Of a DNA stretch of 64,000 nucleotides, positions 9,646 through 19,638 are shown piece by piece; the stretch's first letter is position 1; the number at the start of each line of letters is the position of its first letter. The translations under genes were made by a program, and so were the position numbers. The DNA is from Clostridium homopropionicum DSM 5847 (lineage in GTDB: Bacteria; Bacillota; Clostridia; Clostridiales; Clostridiaceae): contig NZ_LHUR01000011.1 of NCBI RefSeq assembly GCF_001263795.1, positions 124,001-188,000 on the forward strand, in the 5' to 3' direction. The notes below the pieces were generated by a model. The model was not told where the DNA came from, made no database searches, and was given only the letters and a program-made list of their open reading frames with translations.

Positions 9646-10434
9646 TTAAACTTTTCCAACTTCGTTTACTGTTTTACCTAAAGTTTCATCTAAGGATTGA
9701 ACTATCTTCTGATTACTTTCAAAGCTTCTCATGGTCATCATCATGTCTGCCATTTCATTCATTACGTTAACATTGGATTTTTCTAATGCATTTTGACTTA
9801 TTTTACACTTTGTAGCTGTAGTAGGATTTTCACCACTATATAAGTTATCACCCATTTTCTTTAATTTAGAATAATTTTCAAAATCAGCTATATTCAGTTT
9901 ATATGTAGGAATATCATTCAGGGAAATATTTCCGCTTTCATCACATTTAATTTTTGCAACTTTTCCGTTTACCAGTAAATTAATAGGCTCTATGGTGCCG
10001 TTATTCCTTATTGCCATTACCTTATATCCATTGTCATTAACTAAGTATCCTTCTCTATCTAAATAAAAATGCCCATCTCTTGTGTAGTAATTTTGATTGT
10101 TTACTCCATCTACTTTAGAAACAACAAAAAATCCATTACCCCTTATAGCAAAATCTGTATCCTTAGTGGTAGCTTCTATGACTCCCTGTTCATAGTCTAC
10201 ATAGGTTTCATCAATTCTGCTTCCTAAAGACAATGCACCTAAAACATTTCTAGTATTTTTGCCATCTACAACTTTATCAAAATTTTGAAGTAATACATCC
10301 TCGAATTTTTTACTAATTATACTATCTTTTTTATAGCCTACAGTATTTACGTTAGCTAGATTATTACTTATACTGTCTTGTTTTGCTTCCTGAGTAATAA
10401 GTCCTGAAACTGCAGTGTAAATCCCTCTTATCAT
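9646..10434 (-). CDS. Flagellar rod protein of the FlgF/FlgG (FlhO-like) family
   Basis: 262 aa paralogue of the next gene. It has the N-terminal SNNLANVNTVGYKK signature, RGNGFFVV..YTRDGHFYLDREG in the middle, and a C-terminal SNVNVMNEMADMMMTMRSFESNQ helix. In Firmicutes such tandem pairs (FlhO/FlhP in Bacillus) act as proximal/distal rod components. It overlaps the upstream small membrane gene by 4 nt (ATGA), so the two are probably translationally coupled. I keep the name open because FlgF and FlgG cannot be separated confidently without alignment. Confidence 0.82.
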   Translation of the reverse strand: MIRGIYTAVSGLITQEAKQDSISNNLANVNTVGYKKDSIISKKFEDVLLQNFDKVVDGKNTRNVLGALSLGSRIDETYVDYEQGVIEATTKDTDFAIRGNGFFVVSKVDGVNNQNYYTRDGHFYLDREGYLVNDNGYKVMAIRNNGTIEPINLLVNGKVAKIKCDESGNISLNDIPTYKLNIADFENYSKLKKMGDNLYSGENPTTATKCKISQNALEKSNVNVMNEMADMMMTMRSFESNQKIVQSLDETLGKTVNEVGKV

Positions 10435-10652
10435 TTTTTCACATCCTCTACTGTTTCTTTAGAAACTTCGCTTTCTATTACTTTATGTTCTCCCTTATAT
10501 TCCATGCCGTATTCTCTTGCCTTTTTCTCAATTTCCGACTTAGATAAATTCACATTTATTTTCACATTCATCATAATGAAAGTAGCAATAAACATACCTA
10601 TTCCTATGCCAAGGAAGACCCGTTTATCCTTTAATAAATACAATATACTCAT
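10431..10652 (-). CDS. Small single-span membrane protein of the flagellar operon
   Basis: 73 aa. A hydrophobic segment at about residues 11-30 (VFLGIGIGMFIATFIMMNV) is followed by a hydrophilic tail beginning with LSKSEIEKKAREYGM, a short helix also seen in other clostridial membrane proteins. The tail is probably outside the cell. No enzymatic motif. It overlaps its upstream neighbour by one base and its downstream neighbour by four, so it is tightly coupled in the operon. Function unknown. Confidence 0.7.
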   Translation of the reverse strand: MSILYLLKDKRVFLGIGIGMFIATFIMMNVKINVNLSKSEIEKKAREYGMEYKGEHKVIESEVSKETVEDVKK

Positions 10653-11218
10653 TATTTTAGATATAACTCTTTTATTAATAGTACTTCCCCCTTACCAATT
10701 TTTAAGGCATCAGAAATTTCATCAATTGTTAAGCCACTTTCCATTAGCTTTTCAACTTCTTTTATTTTAACGCCATTTTTTTCATTGCTACTATCTTGTT
10801 TTTCATCCACACTAACTTCAGTGGTATTGCCCTTTTCATCTATTTTTCCATTGTTTTTGCTAATAAAAACGGTATCCTTTATTTCTTCAATAAAGCTTAC
10901 TAAATCAACTTCTTTCAGAGTATTAGCAGTATTATTAGAATCATTACTCTCATGGGAAATATTCCCAGAAAGCTTATCTATCTTATTCTCTAATTCCGCT
11001 ATCTCACCTTGAATTTCTACTAATGTCTCTGCAAATTCTTTTCTTAACTTTCCAATCTCTATTTGATAATCATCTATATTTTCTTCACTTCTACTAAGAA
11101 TTCCTGCAAAATTATAGTCTTCAATTCTATTTTGTTCTTGTTTTTCTTTATTGATATATCTGATACTTATAATAATAATACATATAGAAATTAATAATAA
11201 AGCAATTGCTATTCCCAT
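10652..11218 (-). CDS. Membrane-anchored coiled-coil protein, SwrB/YlxL-like (DUF6115-type)
   Basis: 188 aa. A single N-terminal membrane helix (residues 3-20) is followed by a coiled coil at about 50-95 (IGKLRKEFAETLVEIQGEIAELENKIDKL), a low-complexity polar linker and a C-terminal helix-turn-helix-like segment VEKLMESGLTIDEISDALKI. This architecture, and the position directly after the sigma-D gene, match Bacillus SwrB (YlxL), which promotes flagellar export gate maturation. Sequence similarity to SwrB itself is not something I can measure here, so the role is inferred from layout. Confidence 0.65.
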   Translation of the reverse strand: MGIAIALLLISICIIIISIRYINKEKQEQNRIEDYNFAGILSRSEENIDDYQIEIGKLRKEFAETLVEIQGEIAELENKIDKLSGNISHESNDSNNTANTLKEVDLVSFIEEIKDTVFISKNNGKIDEKGNTTEVSVDEKQDSSNEKNGVKIKEVEKLMESGLTIDEISDALKIGKGEVLLIKELYLK

Positions 11219-11247
11219 TTGTCACCTCAATTAATTACCTTGTCCAA

Positions 11248-11979
11248 TTAGAATACTTCATATTTAAGCTTGTTCATCATTTTCCTTAAATGAATTATTG
11301 CTCTACTATGTAATTGACATACTCTAGATTCAGATACTCCAAGGATTTTACCTATTTCTTTTAATGTCATAGCTTCATAATAGTATAAAGATAGTACAGT
11401 CTTATCTTTTTCGTTTATCATATTTAAAGCCTTAGTAAGATATTCTATCTGCTCTATTTCCTCTATTGACTTTTCAGGATTAGGACTTTTTTCATCCTCA
11501 ATAGTTCCTATTAACATCATGTCATCTTCTTCTGAAAAAATCAAATCTTCAAGTGAAACAACAGATATATAGTTTATAAAATTTTCAATTTCTCCTACCT
11601 CTTCTAAGGAAACTCTTAATTCATCTGCAATTTCCTTATTACTTGGTTCTTTAAGGTTTTGCTTTTGAAGCTTTTCAATTGCATTATTATATTTGTTTAG
11701 CTTATCCATTGCTCCTTTAGAAATTGGGCTGTTTTTTCTTATCTCATCAATCATAGAACCCCTTATTCTTATAGAAGCGTAAGTAGAAAATTTCATTCCT
11801 TTACTTTCATCAAATTTGTTAAAGGCATCCATAAGCCCTAACATTCCATATCCTATTAAGTCTTCATACTCTATATATTTACTTTTGCCAATTATAACTC
11901 TTGAAGCAATATATTTAACTAAAGGAATGTATTTTTTTATTATCTGTTCTTTCACATCTAAATTTTTAGCTGTGGACAT
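11248..11979 (-). CDS. sigD: Flagellar sigma factor SigD/FliA (sigma-28)
   Basis: 243 aa sigma-70 family factor of the FliA/WhiG group that directs RNA polymerase to late flagellar promoters. Region 2 contains YEDLIGYGMLGLMDAFNKFD and FSTYASIRIRGSMIDEIRK. Region 4 is near the C-terminus (LKEIGKILGVSESRVCQLHSRAI). The ATG at 11979 overlaps the stop of the PilZ gene, showing coupling. Targets are visible in this window: four TAAA-N15-xxCGATAA promoters upstream of fliS, fliC, the island glycosyltransferase and the second flagellin. The anti-sigma factor FlgM is not in the window; in relatives it lies upstream of flgK. Confidence 0.93.
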   Translation of the reverse strand: MSTAKNLDVKEQIIKKYIPLVKYIASRVIIGKSKYIEYEDLIGYGMLGLMDAFNKFDESKGMKFSTYASIRIRGSMIDEIRKNSPISKGAMDKLNKYNNAIEKLQKQNLKEPSNKEIADELRVSLEEVGEIENFINYISVVSLEDLIFSEEDDMMLIGTIEDEKSPNPEKSIEEIEQIEYLTKALNMINEKDKTVLSLYYYEAMTLKEIGKILGVSESRVCQLHSRAIIHLRKMMNKLKYEVF

Positions 11980-12638
11980 TAGTATTCCTCCTTTAATCCC
12001 TTCTTCATTTGTTCCCTCATAATTGCAAAAACAAATTTTACTATATTATCTTCTTCACTAATTCTAAGGTCATAGAACCCTACTCCACACAGTTTATTGC
12101 CTAATTCATCTTTTGTAACTCTCATTACTTCACCTTTTACAAGCATGCTTCCTTCTTGAAGAGGAAGAATTATTGCAAAACAATCTCCCTTTTGTACTTC
12201 TATTGAGGTTCTAAGTTTTGTTCCTCCTCCACTAATATCTAATAAGGTTCCCTTTTCAAATTTCATTGAAGTTAGCTTACTTTTATCAAATTTAAAGTCC
12301 TTACTTACTAAAGCAAATCTAACATCAATCAATACTGGTACTCTGACATACTTTCTTCTTTGTATTTTTTTATAGGTTTTAGGCTGATTTAACCAAATTA
12401 GCGGAATATTTGACCTAGTTCTTTCTACAACTGAAGAGGGGAACTTGTAAATGCAATTTTCATCATAATATATTACATCAATTCTTTCCCCTTTCCTCAG
12501 AGGCAAATACTGATTGTCCTTAATAGGAACACTAATGGCTATGAGATTATTTTTAACATCTTGAATATCACAATTATAATAAGTATCTTCATATAATATT
12601 TCTGCTCTGCTGTTAATTTTAAAGTTTAGTTCAGACAT
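11979..12638 (-). CDS. PilZ-domain c-di-GMP receptor of the YcgR type
   Basis: 219 aa. An N-terminal YcgR-like beta domain (about 1-90) is followed by a PilZ domain whose c-di-GMP motif is complete: RRKYVRV at about 92-98 supplies the arginines, and DISGGGTKL near 137 supplies the D/NxSxxG part. YcgR proteins bind c-di-GMP and brake the flagellar motor by contacting FliG/MotA. It lies between flhG and sigD, with a stop/start overlap with sigD, which makes a motility role likely. Confidence 0.87.
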   Translation of the reverse strand: MSELNFKINSRAEILYEDTYYNCDIQDVKNNLIAISVPIKDNQYLPLRKGERIDVIYYDENCIYKFPSSVVERTRSNIPLIWLNQPKTYKKIQRRKYVRVPVLIDVRFALVSKDFKFDKSKLTSMKFEKGTLLDISGGGTKLRTSIEVQKGDCFAIILPLQEGSMLVKGEVMRVTKDELGNKLCGVGFYDLRISEEDNIVKFVFAIMREQMKKGLKEEY

Positions 12639-12650
12639 TGATGTTCCTCC

Positions 12651-13526
12651 TTACGAAAAGATGCTAAAAATCTTTTTAAATAATCCTTGAATTCCTTCTC
12701 TATTTTTATTAATATTTGATCCTATCAGCTTTAATGCAACATTATTAATATCTTCTGCTGCCTCAGAATTTGGATAGTTTATTACCAATGGTTTTTGCAT
12801 TCTTACTGATTGAATTAATTTTTTATCTTCAGAAATACTTCCTAAATGCTCTAGTTTAATATTTAAAAATCTGTCAGCTGCGCTTTTAAATTTATTAAAG
12901 GTTCTTACTCCTTCTTCAGAATCTAAAACCCTATTGATAATAACTTTTGCAGAAGTTTTTATGTTAAAATGATTTACCGCTTTAATAAGGCTATATGCAT
13001 CAGTTAGGGAAGTTGGTTCTGGAGTAGTAATTATTACAAGTTCTTCGCAACAGCTTATAAAGCCTAGTACTGTTCTGTTTATTCCAGCTCCTGTATCCAT
13101 CAGTATATAATCAAGTCCTTTTAGGTTTGAAAGTTTATTTAAAAAATTATCTCTTTTATCTTGATCTATCTCATCAATTTTATTTATTCCTGTACCACCG
13201 GCAAGTAATTTGATGCCGTAAGGTCCTTCTATTACCACTTCTTCTATTTCTTTATTATTAAATATTATATCATATACGTTATATCTTGGTAAGAATCCCA
13301 TTAATACATCGTCATTTCCCATTCCTACATCTGCATCAAAAATAAGTACTGACTTACCCATTTTTTGAAGAGTTATACCTAAATTAACTACAAAATTGCT
13401 CTTTCCTACTCCGCCTTTTCCAGAAGTAACTGTAATAATTTTCACAGCTTCACTTCCTTCAGTAAAGGCATTAAAGTTATTTTCCTTTCTTGCCAGCTCT
13501 CTAAGTCTTTGTGCCTGGTCTAACAT
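12651..13526 (-). CDS. flhG: MinD-like ATPase FlhG (YlxH), flagellar number regulator
   Basis: 291 aa. The deviant Walker A motif TSGKGGVGKSNF near residue 35 defines the ParA/MinD family, and Walker B-like VLIFDADVGMGN follows. The N-terminus has LDQAQRLRELARK, the short segment that in FlhG proteins activates the FlhF GTPase. The C-terminus ends in an amphipathic-looking stretch (GIQGLFKKIFSIFS) that would serve as a membrane-targeting helix. It overlaps flhF by 7 nt, consistent with the two acting together on flagellar number and placement. Confidence 0.93.
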   Translation of the reverse strand: MLDQAQRLRELARKENNFNAFTEGSEAVKIITVTSGKGGVGKSNFVVNLGITLQKMGKSVLIFDADVGMGNDDVLMGFLPRYNVYDIIFNNKEIEEVVIEGPYGIKLLAGGTGINKIDEIDQDKRDNFLNKLSNLKGLDYILMDTGAGINRTVLGFISCCEELVIITTPEPTSLTDAYSLIKAVNHFNIKTSAKVIINRVLDSEEGVRTFNKFKSAADRFLNIKLEHLGSISEDKKLIQSVRMQKPLVINYPNSEAAEDINNVALKLIGSNINKNREGIQGLFKKIFSIFS

Positions 13527-14659
13527 ATAAAATCCTCTCCTAAAATCAGCTTACAAACTTCATCAATTGTTACCTTTTTAAAATCTTCAGGAACATTTTG
13601 TCCAATTGTAATAAAACTTAGTGGCTTTCCAGCAGATTCAAGTATATTTAATATAGATCCATAAGTTGTAGTTTCATCTAACTTAGTAATAATCACATTA
13701 TTAAAATTTAAAGCTTTATAACCTTCTACAATGGAGTCAATGTCTTTATCCTTTGTGGTACTGCTTATTACTAGATAAATATTGTCTGGACTAACCTTTT
13801 GAATAAAAGACTTAAGCTCAGCTATCTGCATTAGATTTTTACTGCTTCTTCCTGTAGTATCTATTAATATTACATCCAAATCCTTCATAGACTCTATTGC
13901 ATTTTCCATATCTTTTACTGAGAAAACTGTTTTAAAAGGTATGTTCATAATATCAGCATAAGTATTCAGCTGTTCAATTGCACCTATTCTATATGTATCA
14001 ATTGTTATTAGTCCAACCTTCTTTTTTTCTACTAAGGCAAGCCTTCCTGCTAATTTTGCAATGGTGGTAGTTTTACCCACCCCTGTAGGCCCTGCTAAAA
14101 CAACTATGCCTTTCATTTCTGAATCAGATATTTTGATCATGCCTTCTATTATTTTCTTGATTTTTACCTCTTCACTTACATCTTCTTCAATTAAACTTGC
14201 TTTAGTTACAATTTTACTTGCTAATTCTTCTCTTATATCATTATTCTCAAGTTTTATTTGTAATTCACTTTTAGTATTAGAAATATCCTTATTTCCTTCT
14301 GAAAGTTTAGAAATCATCTCTTTCATCTCTTGCATCTGCTTTAAAATTTGAGACTCTGAAGAAGTTATTTCTTCTTTTGGTTTAACTACTTCAATATTTG
14401 CTTTATTTTCTTTCACTGGAACCTTTTTTTCCATCACTTTTTTTATAGCATCTATGCTGCTTTTCATTTCATTTTCAAATTCATTTTTGTTCCTATCTAC
14501 TGCAGCTGTAACTTCAATTACTTTAGGCATAAAAATACCTTTAAAGCCTGGTTTTTTAATCTTTCTTTGACTAATAATTACTGCATCTGCTCCAAGTTCA
14601 TATCTTATTCTATTCATAGCTTCATTCATGTTGTTAACTATATATTTTTTTATTATCAT
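13520..14659 (-). CDS. flhF: SRP-family GTPase FlhF
   Basis: 379 aa. The N-terminal B domain (ALGADAVIISQRKIK-like start) is followed by a charged linker and an NG GTPase domain. Motifs are GPTGVGKTTTIAKLAGR (G1), IDTYRIGAIEQL, LIDTTGRS (G3) and TKLDET (G4). FlhF marks the site of flagellar assembly and is switched off by FlhG. It overlaps flhA by 4 nt upstream and flhG by 7 nt downstream. Confidence 0.95.
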   Translation of the reverse strand: MIIKKYIVNNMNEAMNRIRYELGADAVIISQRKIKKPGFKGIFMPKVIEVTAAVDRNKNEFENEMKSSIDAIKKVMEKKVPVKENKANIEVVKPKEEITSSESQILKQMQEMKEMISKLSEGNKDISNTKSELQIKLENNDIREELASKIVTKASLIEEDVSEEVKIKKIIEGMIKISDSEMKGIVVLAGPTGVGKTTTIAKLAGRLALVEKKKVGLITIDTYRIGAIEQLNTYADIMNIPFKTVFSVKDMENAIESMKDLDVILIDTTGRSSKNLMQIAELKSFIQKVSPDNIYLVISSTTKDKDIDSIVEGYKALNFNNVIITKLDETTTYGSILNILESAGKPLSFITIGQNVPEDFKKVTIDEVCKLILGEDFIC

Positions 14660-16728
14660 TGATAAGTAACAACTCCTTCAGTCCTTATTTCAACATCATT
14701 TGGTATTTCATTTAACGAAAGTATATGTATTTGAGAAAACACCATTTCAATAAGCCTCCTGAAAGCAGGTCTTATTTTAGGTGAAACTAAAATAACTGGT
14801 TGATTTTCATAAAAATGCACTGAATCTAGAATGTTCTTTATAGAATCAAATATTTTAGTTGTAGCTTCTGGAGACACAGCTGGGAATGATCCCTGCATAG
14901 ATTTTTGAATATTATTAGCAACTATCTCTTCTAATTCAGGACTAAGCACAGCAACTGTCATTATCCTATTTTCATCTATTAAAGGATTGCTTATAGTTCT
15001 TGCAAGAGAAAATCTTACATACTCCGTCAATACTTCTATATCCTTTGTAGTTCTAGAGTTGTCAGCTAGTGACTCTAGTATAGTTACCATATCCTTTATA
15101 GATACCTTTTCTTTTAACAAATTCTGAAGAACTTTTTGAACTTCTCCGATAGTCATAAGATCTGGTATTAATTCTTCCACAACAGTACTGTATTTTTCTT
15201 TTACTGTATCTATTATTAACTTTGTCTCCTGTCTTCCTAATAATTCATAAGAATGTGCTTTAATTGTTTCAGTTAAATGCGTAACCATAACTGTAGTTGG
15301 ATCAACAACTGTTAATCCTTTTATCTCAGCTTCTTCCCTTTGATCATTATTAATCCAAACAGCTGGAAGTCCAAAGGTTGGTTCTATTGTTCTAATTCCT
15401 TGAAGAGGAATATCATCTCCACCTGGATCCATACATAAAATCATATTTGGCATCAATTCACCTTTAGCTATAACAGTTCCTCTTATCTTTATTACATATT
15501 CATTTGTCTTCAATTGTAGATTGTCCCTAATTCTTATAGGTTGAACTATAATACCCATTTCAATTGCACATTGCCGCCTTACAGAAGCTATTCTTTGGAG
15601 TAAATCTCCTCCCGCTGCTTCATCAGCGAGTGGAATAAGCCCGTAGCCTATTTCTATATCCATTGGCTCAACGGAAATTAAGCTAGTAACATTTTCAGGC
15701 TCTCTTTTTTCTGTTTCAATAATTTCCTGCTGTTCAGTTTCATACTGCATGATAACTTGATCTTTTTCTTCTTTATAAAGAAAATAAGCACTAGCTCCAG
15801 TTGCAAGAGATAATATGAAGAAAGCAACCTTTGGAAAACCTGGTATGATACCAAGAAAGAATAGTACAGCAGATGCAATTCCCAATACCTTAGGAAAGCC
15901 TGTTAATTGCTTAAATAACATATTACCAAGATTTTCACTTGAGGCAGAACGAGTAACTAGAATACCTGAAGCTGTTGATATAAGTAGAGCTGGTACTTGT
16001 GAAACTAGTCCATCTCCTATTGTAAGCTTTACATAGGTTGTTGCAGCTTCACCAGCAGCCATTCCCTCCATAACTACTCCAATTATAATTCCTACTATTA
16101 CATTTATAATTGTAATTAAAATTCCGGCAATTGCATCTCCCTTAACAAATTTAGATGCTCCATCCATTGCTCCATAAAAGTTTGCCTCATCTTGAATCTT
16201 GGCTCTTCTTTCTCTTGCTTCTGTTTCAGAAATAAGTCCTGCATTTAAATCTGCATCTATACTCATCTGCTTACCTGGCATAGCATCTAATGTAAACCTA
16301 GCAGATACTTCCGATACTCTACCAGCACCATTAGTTATTACTACAAATTGAATTATGGTAATAATTAAAAATATAGTAATTCCCACTACAAAATTGTCCC
16401 CGGCAACGAAGTTACCAAAGGTTTCAATTATTTCACCTGCATAATGATCCCTTAATATAAGTCTTGTTGAAGAAATATTTAATCCTAGTCTAAACAAGGT
16501 AGTGATTAACAATAGAGTTGGGAAAACTGAAAATTGCAGTACTTCAGTTGTAAACATAGTAAGAAGTATTATAACTGAAGAAATTGTTATGTTTAAAGCT
16601 AGAAAAACATCTAGCAAACCTGTTGGCATAGGGATTATAATCATCAATACAATTCCCATAACACCAAAGGCAGCAATTATATCAAAATAGTTTCTTAAAC
16701 TAATATTAATTCTTTTATTACTTTCCAA
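14656..16728 (-). CDS. flhA: Flagellar export gate protein FlhA
   Basis: 690 aa, the normal length. The N-terminal half has about eight membrane helices with the FHIPEP signature region (RFTLDAMPGKQMSIDADLNAG). The C-terminal cytosolic domain, from about residue 330, is the chaperone/substrate docking platform. It is part of the type III export gate with FliP, FliQ, FliR and FlhB, all encoded directly upstream. The gap to fliR-flhB is about 13 nt. Confidence 0.96.
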   Translation of the reverse strand: MESNKRINISLRNYFDIIAAFGVMGIVLMIIIPMPTGLLDVFLALNITISSVIILLTMFTTEVLQFSVFPTLLLITTLFRLGLNISSTRLILRDHYAGEIIETFGNFVAGDNFVVGITIFLIITIIQFVVITNGAGRVSEVSARFTLDAMPGKQMSIDADLNAGLISETEARERRAKIQDEANFYGAMDGASKFVKGDAIAGILITIINVIVGIIIGVVMEGMAAGEAATTYVKLTIGDGLVSQVPALLISTASGILVTRSASSENLGNMLFKQLTGFPKVLGIASAVLFFLGIIPGFPKVAFFILSLATGASAYFLYKEEKDQVIMQYETEQQEIIETEKREPENVTSLISVEPMDIEIGYGLIPLADEAAGGDLLQRIASVRRQCAIEMGIIVQPIRIRDNLQLKTNEYVIKIRGTVIAKGELMPNMILCMDPGGDDIPLQGIRTIEPTFGLPAVWINNDQREEAEIKGLTVVDPTTVMVTHLTETIKAHSYELLGRQETKLIIDTVKEKYSTVVEELIPDLMTIGEVQKVLQNLLKEKVSIKDMVTILESLADNSRTTKDIEVLTEYVRFSLARTISNPLIDENRIMTVAVLSPELEEIVANNIQKSMQGSFPAVSPEATTKIFDSIKNILDSVHFYENQPVILVSPKIRPAFRRLIEMVFSQIHILSLNEIPNDVEIRTEGVVTYQ

Positions 16729-16741
16729 AAAAATTCACCCT

Positions 16742-18574
16742 TTACTTTGGTTTTTTCAGTTTTAAAACAAGAGCTAAAATTTCTGCAACTGCTTGATACA
16801 TTTCTTGTGGTATTTCACTATCTAATTCAACCTTATCATATATAAGTCTTGCTAAAGGTTTATTCTCAATTATTGTAACACCGTTATCTTTTGCTACTTG
16901 TTTAATTTTAATTGCCACATATCCAGTACCCTTAGCAACTAAAATAGGTGCATTAGTTTTTCCAGACTCATACTTTAAAGCTACAGCAATATGGGTTGGG
17001 TTAGTAATTACCACTGATGCGTCCGGAACCTGCTGCATCATTCTTCTAGAAGCCATCTCCCTTTGCTTTTGTCTTATTTTACCTTTAATCTGAGGATCTC
17101 CTTCCATTTGCTTAAATTCTTCTTTAATTTCCTGCTTTGTCATCCTCATATCTTTACCAAATTGATACCTTTGATAAACAAAGTCTATAATTGCAATAGC
17201 AATCATAATTATAGTAACTCTGAAAAAAATATCTATTGCTAATTTTAAAAAAGTATTTGCTATTTCTGGTAATACTAAATTCCCTATAGATAAAATTTTT
17301 TTAAAATTGCTCTTTAAAAAATTATACCCAACTGTACCAACTACAATTACTACGGCTAGATTTTTGACTAAGTCTACTAAGCTTCTCATGCTGAATATTT
17401 TTTTAAATCCACTGATCGGATTTATTTTAGAAAAATTCGGTTTAAGCGCTTCTGTAGAATTAATATATCCTGTTTGAATTACGTTAGCAGCAATTCCTAT
17501 TATCATTATAGGAACTACCACCGGCAAAATACTTAATGCACATCTTATTGTAACTTGTACTATGATACCTTGCAGCGTGTCCATGGAAAGTTGTAAATTC
17601 AAACCATTTCCTAAAAATTCAATAATGTCACTTTTTAGTGAATTTGCTATATATTCTCCTAAAGTTATAATAATAATCGTCGAAGCTAATAGGGTAAGTG
17701 CTGAGTTCACCTCTTTACTTTTTGGAACTTGCCCTTTTTTCTTAGCTTCACTTAATTTATGTGGTGTTGCATCTTCTGTTTTATCATCAGAAGCAAAAAT
17801 TATTATCAACGGAATAAATTTATAAAATTCTCTTATACTGGACGGAATGCCATCAAAAGCTATTGAAAGTATATTGTATATTATTGGTAAAGAAAGAGAT
17901 ACAACTGTTAACCCTAATAATATCTTAACAGGCAAGCCTAAGATCATAACATTTAGCTGTGGAACTGTCTTTGCTACAAGCCCCATAGTTAAATCCGTAA
18001 TAATTATTATTATAATTATTGGAATTGCTATTCTAAGACCTAATTCAAAATACTTAATAAATACCTCAATAACCTGCATTGCACCCTTTTGGGATAAAAT
18101 AAATTTTCCGATATGTACAATGTTAAAGCTTTCAACAAGTGTCTTAATAAGTAGATGATGCCCATCTACTATAAAAAAAATAATCATACTAAACCAGTAA
18201 AGTATTCTTTCAATTAAAGTTATATTACTGTTAGATGTAGGATCAAACATTGAAAGCATACCGAACCCAACTTGCATATCCAAAATAGATCCTGCAAATC
18301 TAATACAATGAAAACATATGCTAGCCATAAATCCCAAAACTAAACCAGTTATAATTTCATTAAAACAAAAATATATTAGTTTATAATCATTATCAATTGC
18401 ACTTACAAAACTATAGTCAATACCTGGCATAAGTATAAAAGCAAAAATCAGAGTAAAAATTACTTTTAGTATCTCAGGTGTACCCTTTGGGAAAAAAACT
18501 GGTACTACAAAAGTAAAAGCAAATAGCCTTAAAGAAATAAGAATAACTGCTGTAAAATATGTTACGTTAATCAA
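16742..18574 (-). CDS. fliR-flhB: Fused flagellar export proteins FliR-FlhB
   Basis: 610 aa with two complete modules in one frame. Residues about 1-250 are FliR (five to six membrane helices). About 260-610 is FlhB, beginning around DDKTEDATPHKLSEAKKKGQ with four helices and then the cytosolic switch domain. The autocleavage site VVITNPTHIAVALKY is intact, so the FlhB C-domain can cleave between N and P to change export specificity. This natural fusion is known in clostridia and fixes a 1:1 ratio of the two subunits. No frameshift is seen. Confidence 0.95.
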   Translation of the reverse strand: MINVTYFTAVILISLRLFAFTFVVPVFFPKGTPEILKVIFTLIFAFILMPGIDYSFVSAIDNDYKLIYFCFNEIITGLVLGFMASICFHCIRFAGSILDMQVGFGMLSMFDPTSNSNITLIERILYWFSMIIFFIVDGHHLLIKTLVESFNIVHIGKFILSQKGAMQVIEVFIKYFELGLRIAIPIIIIIIITDLTMGLVAKTVPQLNVMILGLPVKILLGLTVVSLSLPIIYNILSIAFDGIPSSIREFYKFIPLIIIFASDDKTEDATPHKLSEAKKKGQVPKSKEVNSALTLLASTIIIITLGEYIANSLKSDIIEFLGNGLNLQLSMDTLQGIIVQVTIRCALSILPVVVPIMIIGIAANVIQTGYINSTEALKPNFSKINPISGFKKIFSMRSLVDLVKNLAVVIVVGTVGYNFLKSNFKKILSIGNLVLPEIANTFLKLAIDIFFRVTIIMIAIAIIDFVYQRYQFGKDMRMTKQEIKEEFKQMEGDPQIKGKIRQKQREMASRRMMQQVPDASVVITNPTHIAVALKYESGKTNAPILVAKGTGYVAIKIKQVAKDNGVTIIENKPLARLIYDKVELDSEIPQEMYQAVAEILALVLKLKKPK

Positions 18575-18586
18575 TTATTATTCCAC

Positions 18587-18856
18587 CTACTTTGAGATAC
18601 TAGCGATAATTTCAAATATTCTTTCAGTAAAACTTACAATAGTTTGGTTCATAAATTTTGCAGTAATAAGCCCTACTAATGCAATTGCAATAAGTTTTGG
18701 AACAAAGGTTAAGGTTTGTTCCTGAATTTGTGTAGTAGCTTGAAATATACTTATTACTAAACCTATTACTATTGAAACAATTAAAATTGGAGCTGAAACT
18801 TTAATTCCTGTTGAAATGGCATCTTTCAATATCCCTATTATCATATCCTCACTCAT
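18587..18856 (-). CDS. fliQ: Flagellar export gate protein FliQ
   Basis: 89 aa with two hydrophobic hairpin segments (about 16-38 and 50-75) and the family stretch LVISIFQATTQIQEQTLTFVPKL. It is an inner-membrane subunit of the FliPQR core. It sits 11 nt after fliP and 12 nt before fliR-flhB. Confidence 0.95.
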   Translation of the reverse strand: MSEDMIIGILKDAISTGIKVSAPILIVSIVIGLVISIFQATTQIQEQTLTFVPKLIAIALVGLITAKFMNQTIVSFTERIFEIIASISK

Positions 18857-18867
18857 TTAATATCACC

Positions 18868-19638
18868 TCACGAAAATCCCATAACTAGAGATTTGACTAA
18901 CAGATACCATCCATCTACCATAACAAATAATAAAAGTTTAAAAGGTAATGAAATCATTACTGGAGGCAGCATGAACATACCCATAGACATTAATACGCTA
19001 GCAACAACAATATCAATTATAATAAATGGTATATAAATTAAAAAACCTATTGTAAAAGCGGTCTTTAACTCGCTAATAATAAAGGCTGGAATTACAATAT
19101 AAAGGGGAACATTATCCACCTTGATGTTTGTTTTATCAATTTTAGAAATATCTAAAAACAACTCCAAATCTTTATCATTTGTTTCCTTCAACATAAATTT
19201 CCTTATGGGCTTTGCTGCATTGTCCATTGCCTGTTGTTGATTAATTTTATTTTCTAGAAATGGCTGTACAGCGTCCTTGTTTATAGAATTAAAAGTAGGT
19301 GCCATAATGAATACAGTTAAAAATAATGCTAGTCCAATTAATACTTGATTTGGTGGTGCTTGTTGGGTACCTAAAGCATTTTTCACAAAGCCTAATACAA
19401 CTATTATTCTTGTAAAGCTAGTCATCATTACTAAAAATGAAGGAAGTAATGAAATCACTGTAAGCATAATAAGAAGCTTTATGTTATCTACATAATTTTT
19501 AGGTGTCCCTGCATTATCTATAGAAATATCAATTTTAGGAATTGGCAAGGTTTCTGGTGCTGCATATGCTGTTATATTTATTAATAAAAATGCACCTATT
19601 AAAATCAGGAAAAATAAAAACCCTTTATATTTTCTCAT
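18868..19638 (-). CDS. fliP: Flagellar export gate protein FliP
   Basis: 256 aa. The N-terminal signal sequence (FLFFLILIGAFLLINITAYA) is cleavable in this family. Membrane segments carry MMTSFTRIIVVLGFVKNALG and MGMFMLPPVMISLPFKLLLF, both family signatures. It forms the pentameric part of the export channel. The start ATG overlaps the end of the FliO-like gene by 4 nt. Confidence 0.96.
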   Translation of the reverse strand: MRKYKGFLFFLILIGAFLLINITAYAAPETLPIPKIDISIDNAGTPKNYVDNIKLLIMLTVISLLPSFLVMMTSFTRIIVVLGFVKNALGTQQAPPNQVLIGLALFLTVFIMAPTFNSINKDAVQPFLENKINQQQAMDNAAKPIRKFMLKETNDKDLELFLDISKIDKTNIKVDNVPLYIVIPAFIISELKTAFTIGFLIYIPFIIIDIVVASVLMSMGMFMLPPVMISLPFKLLLFVMVDGWYLLVKSLVMGFS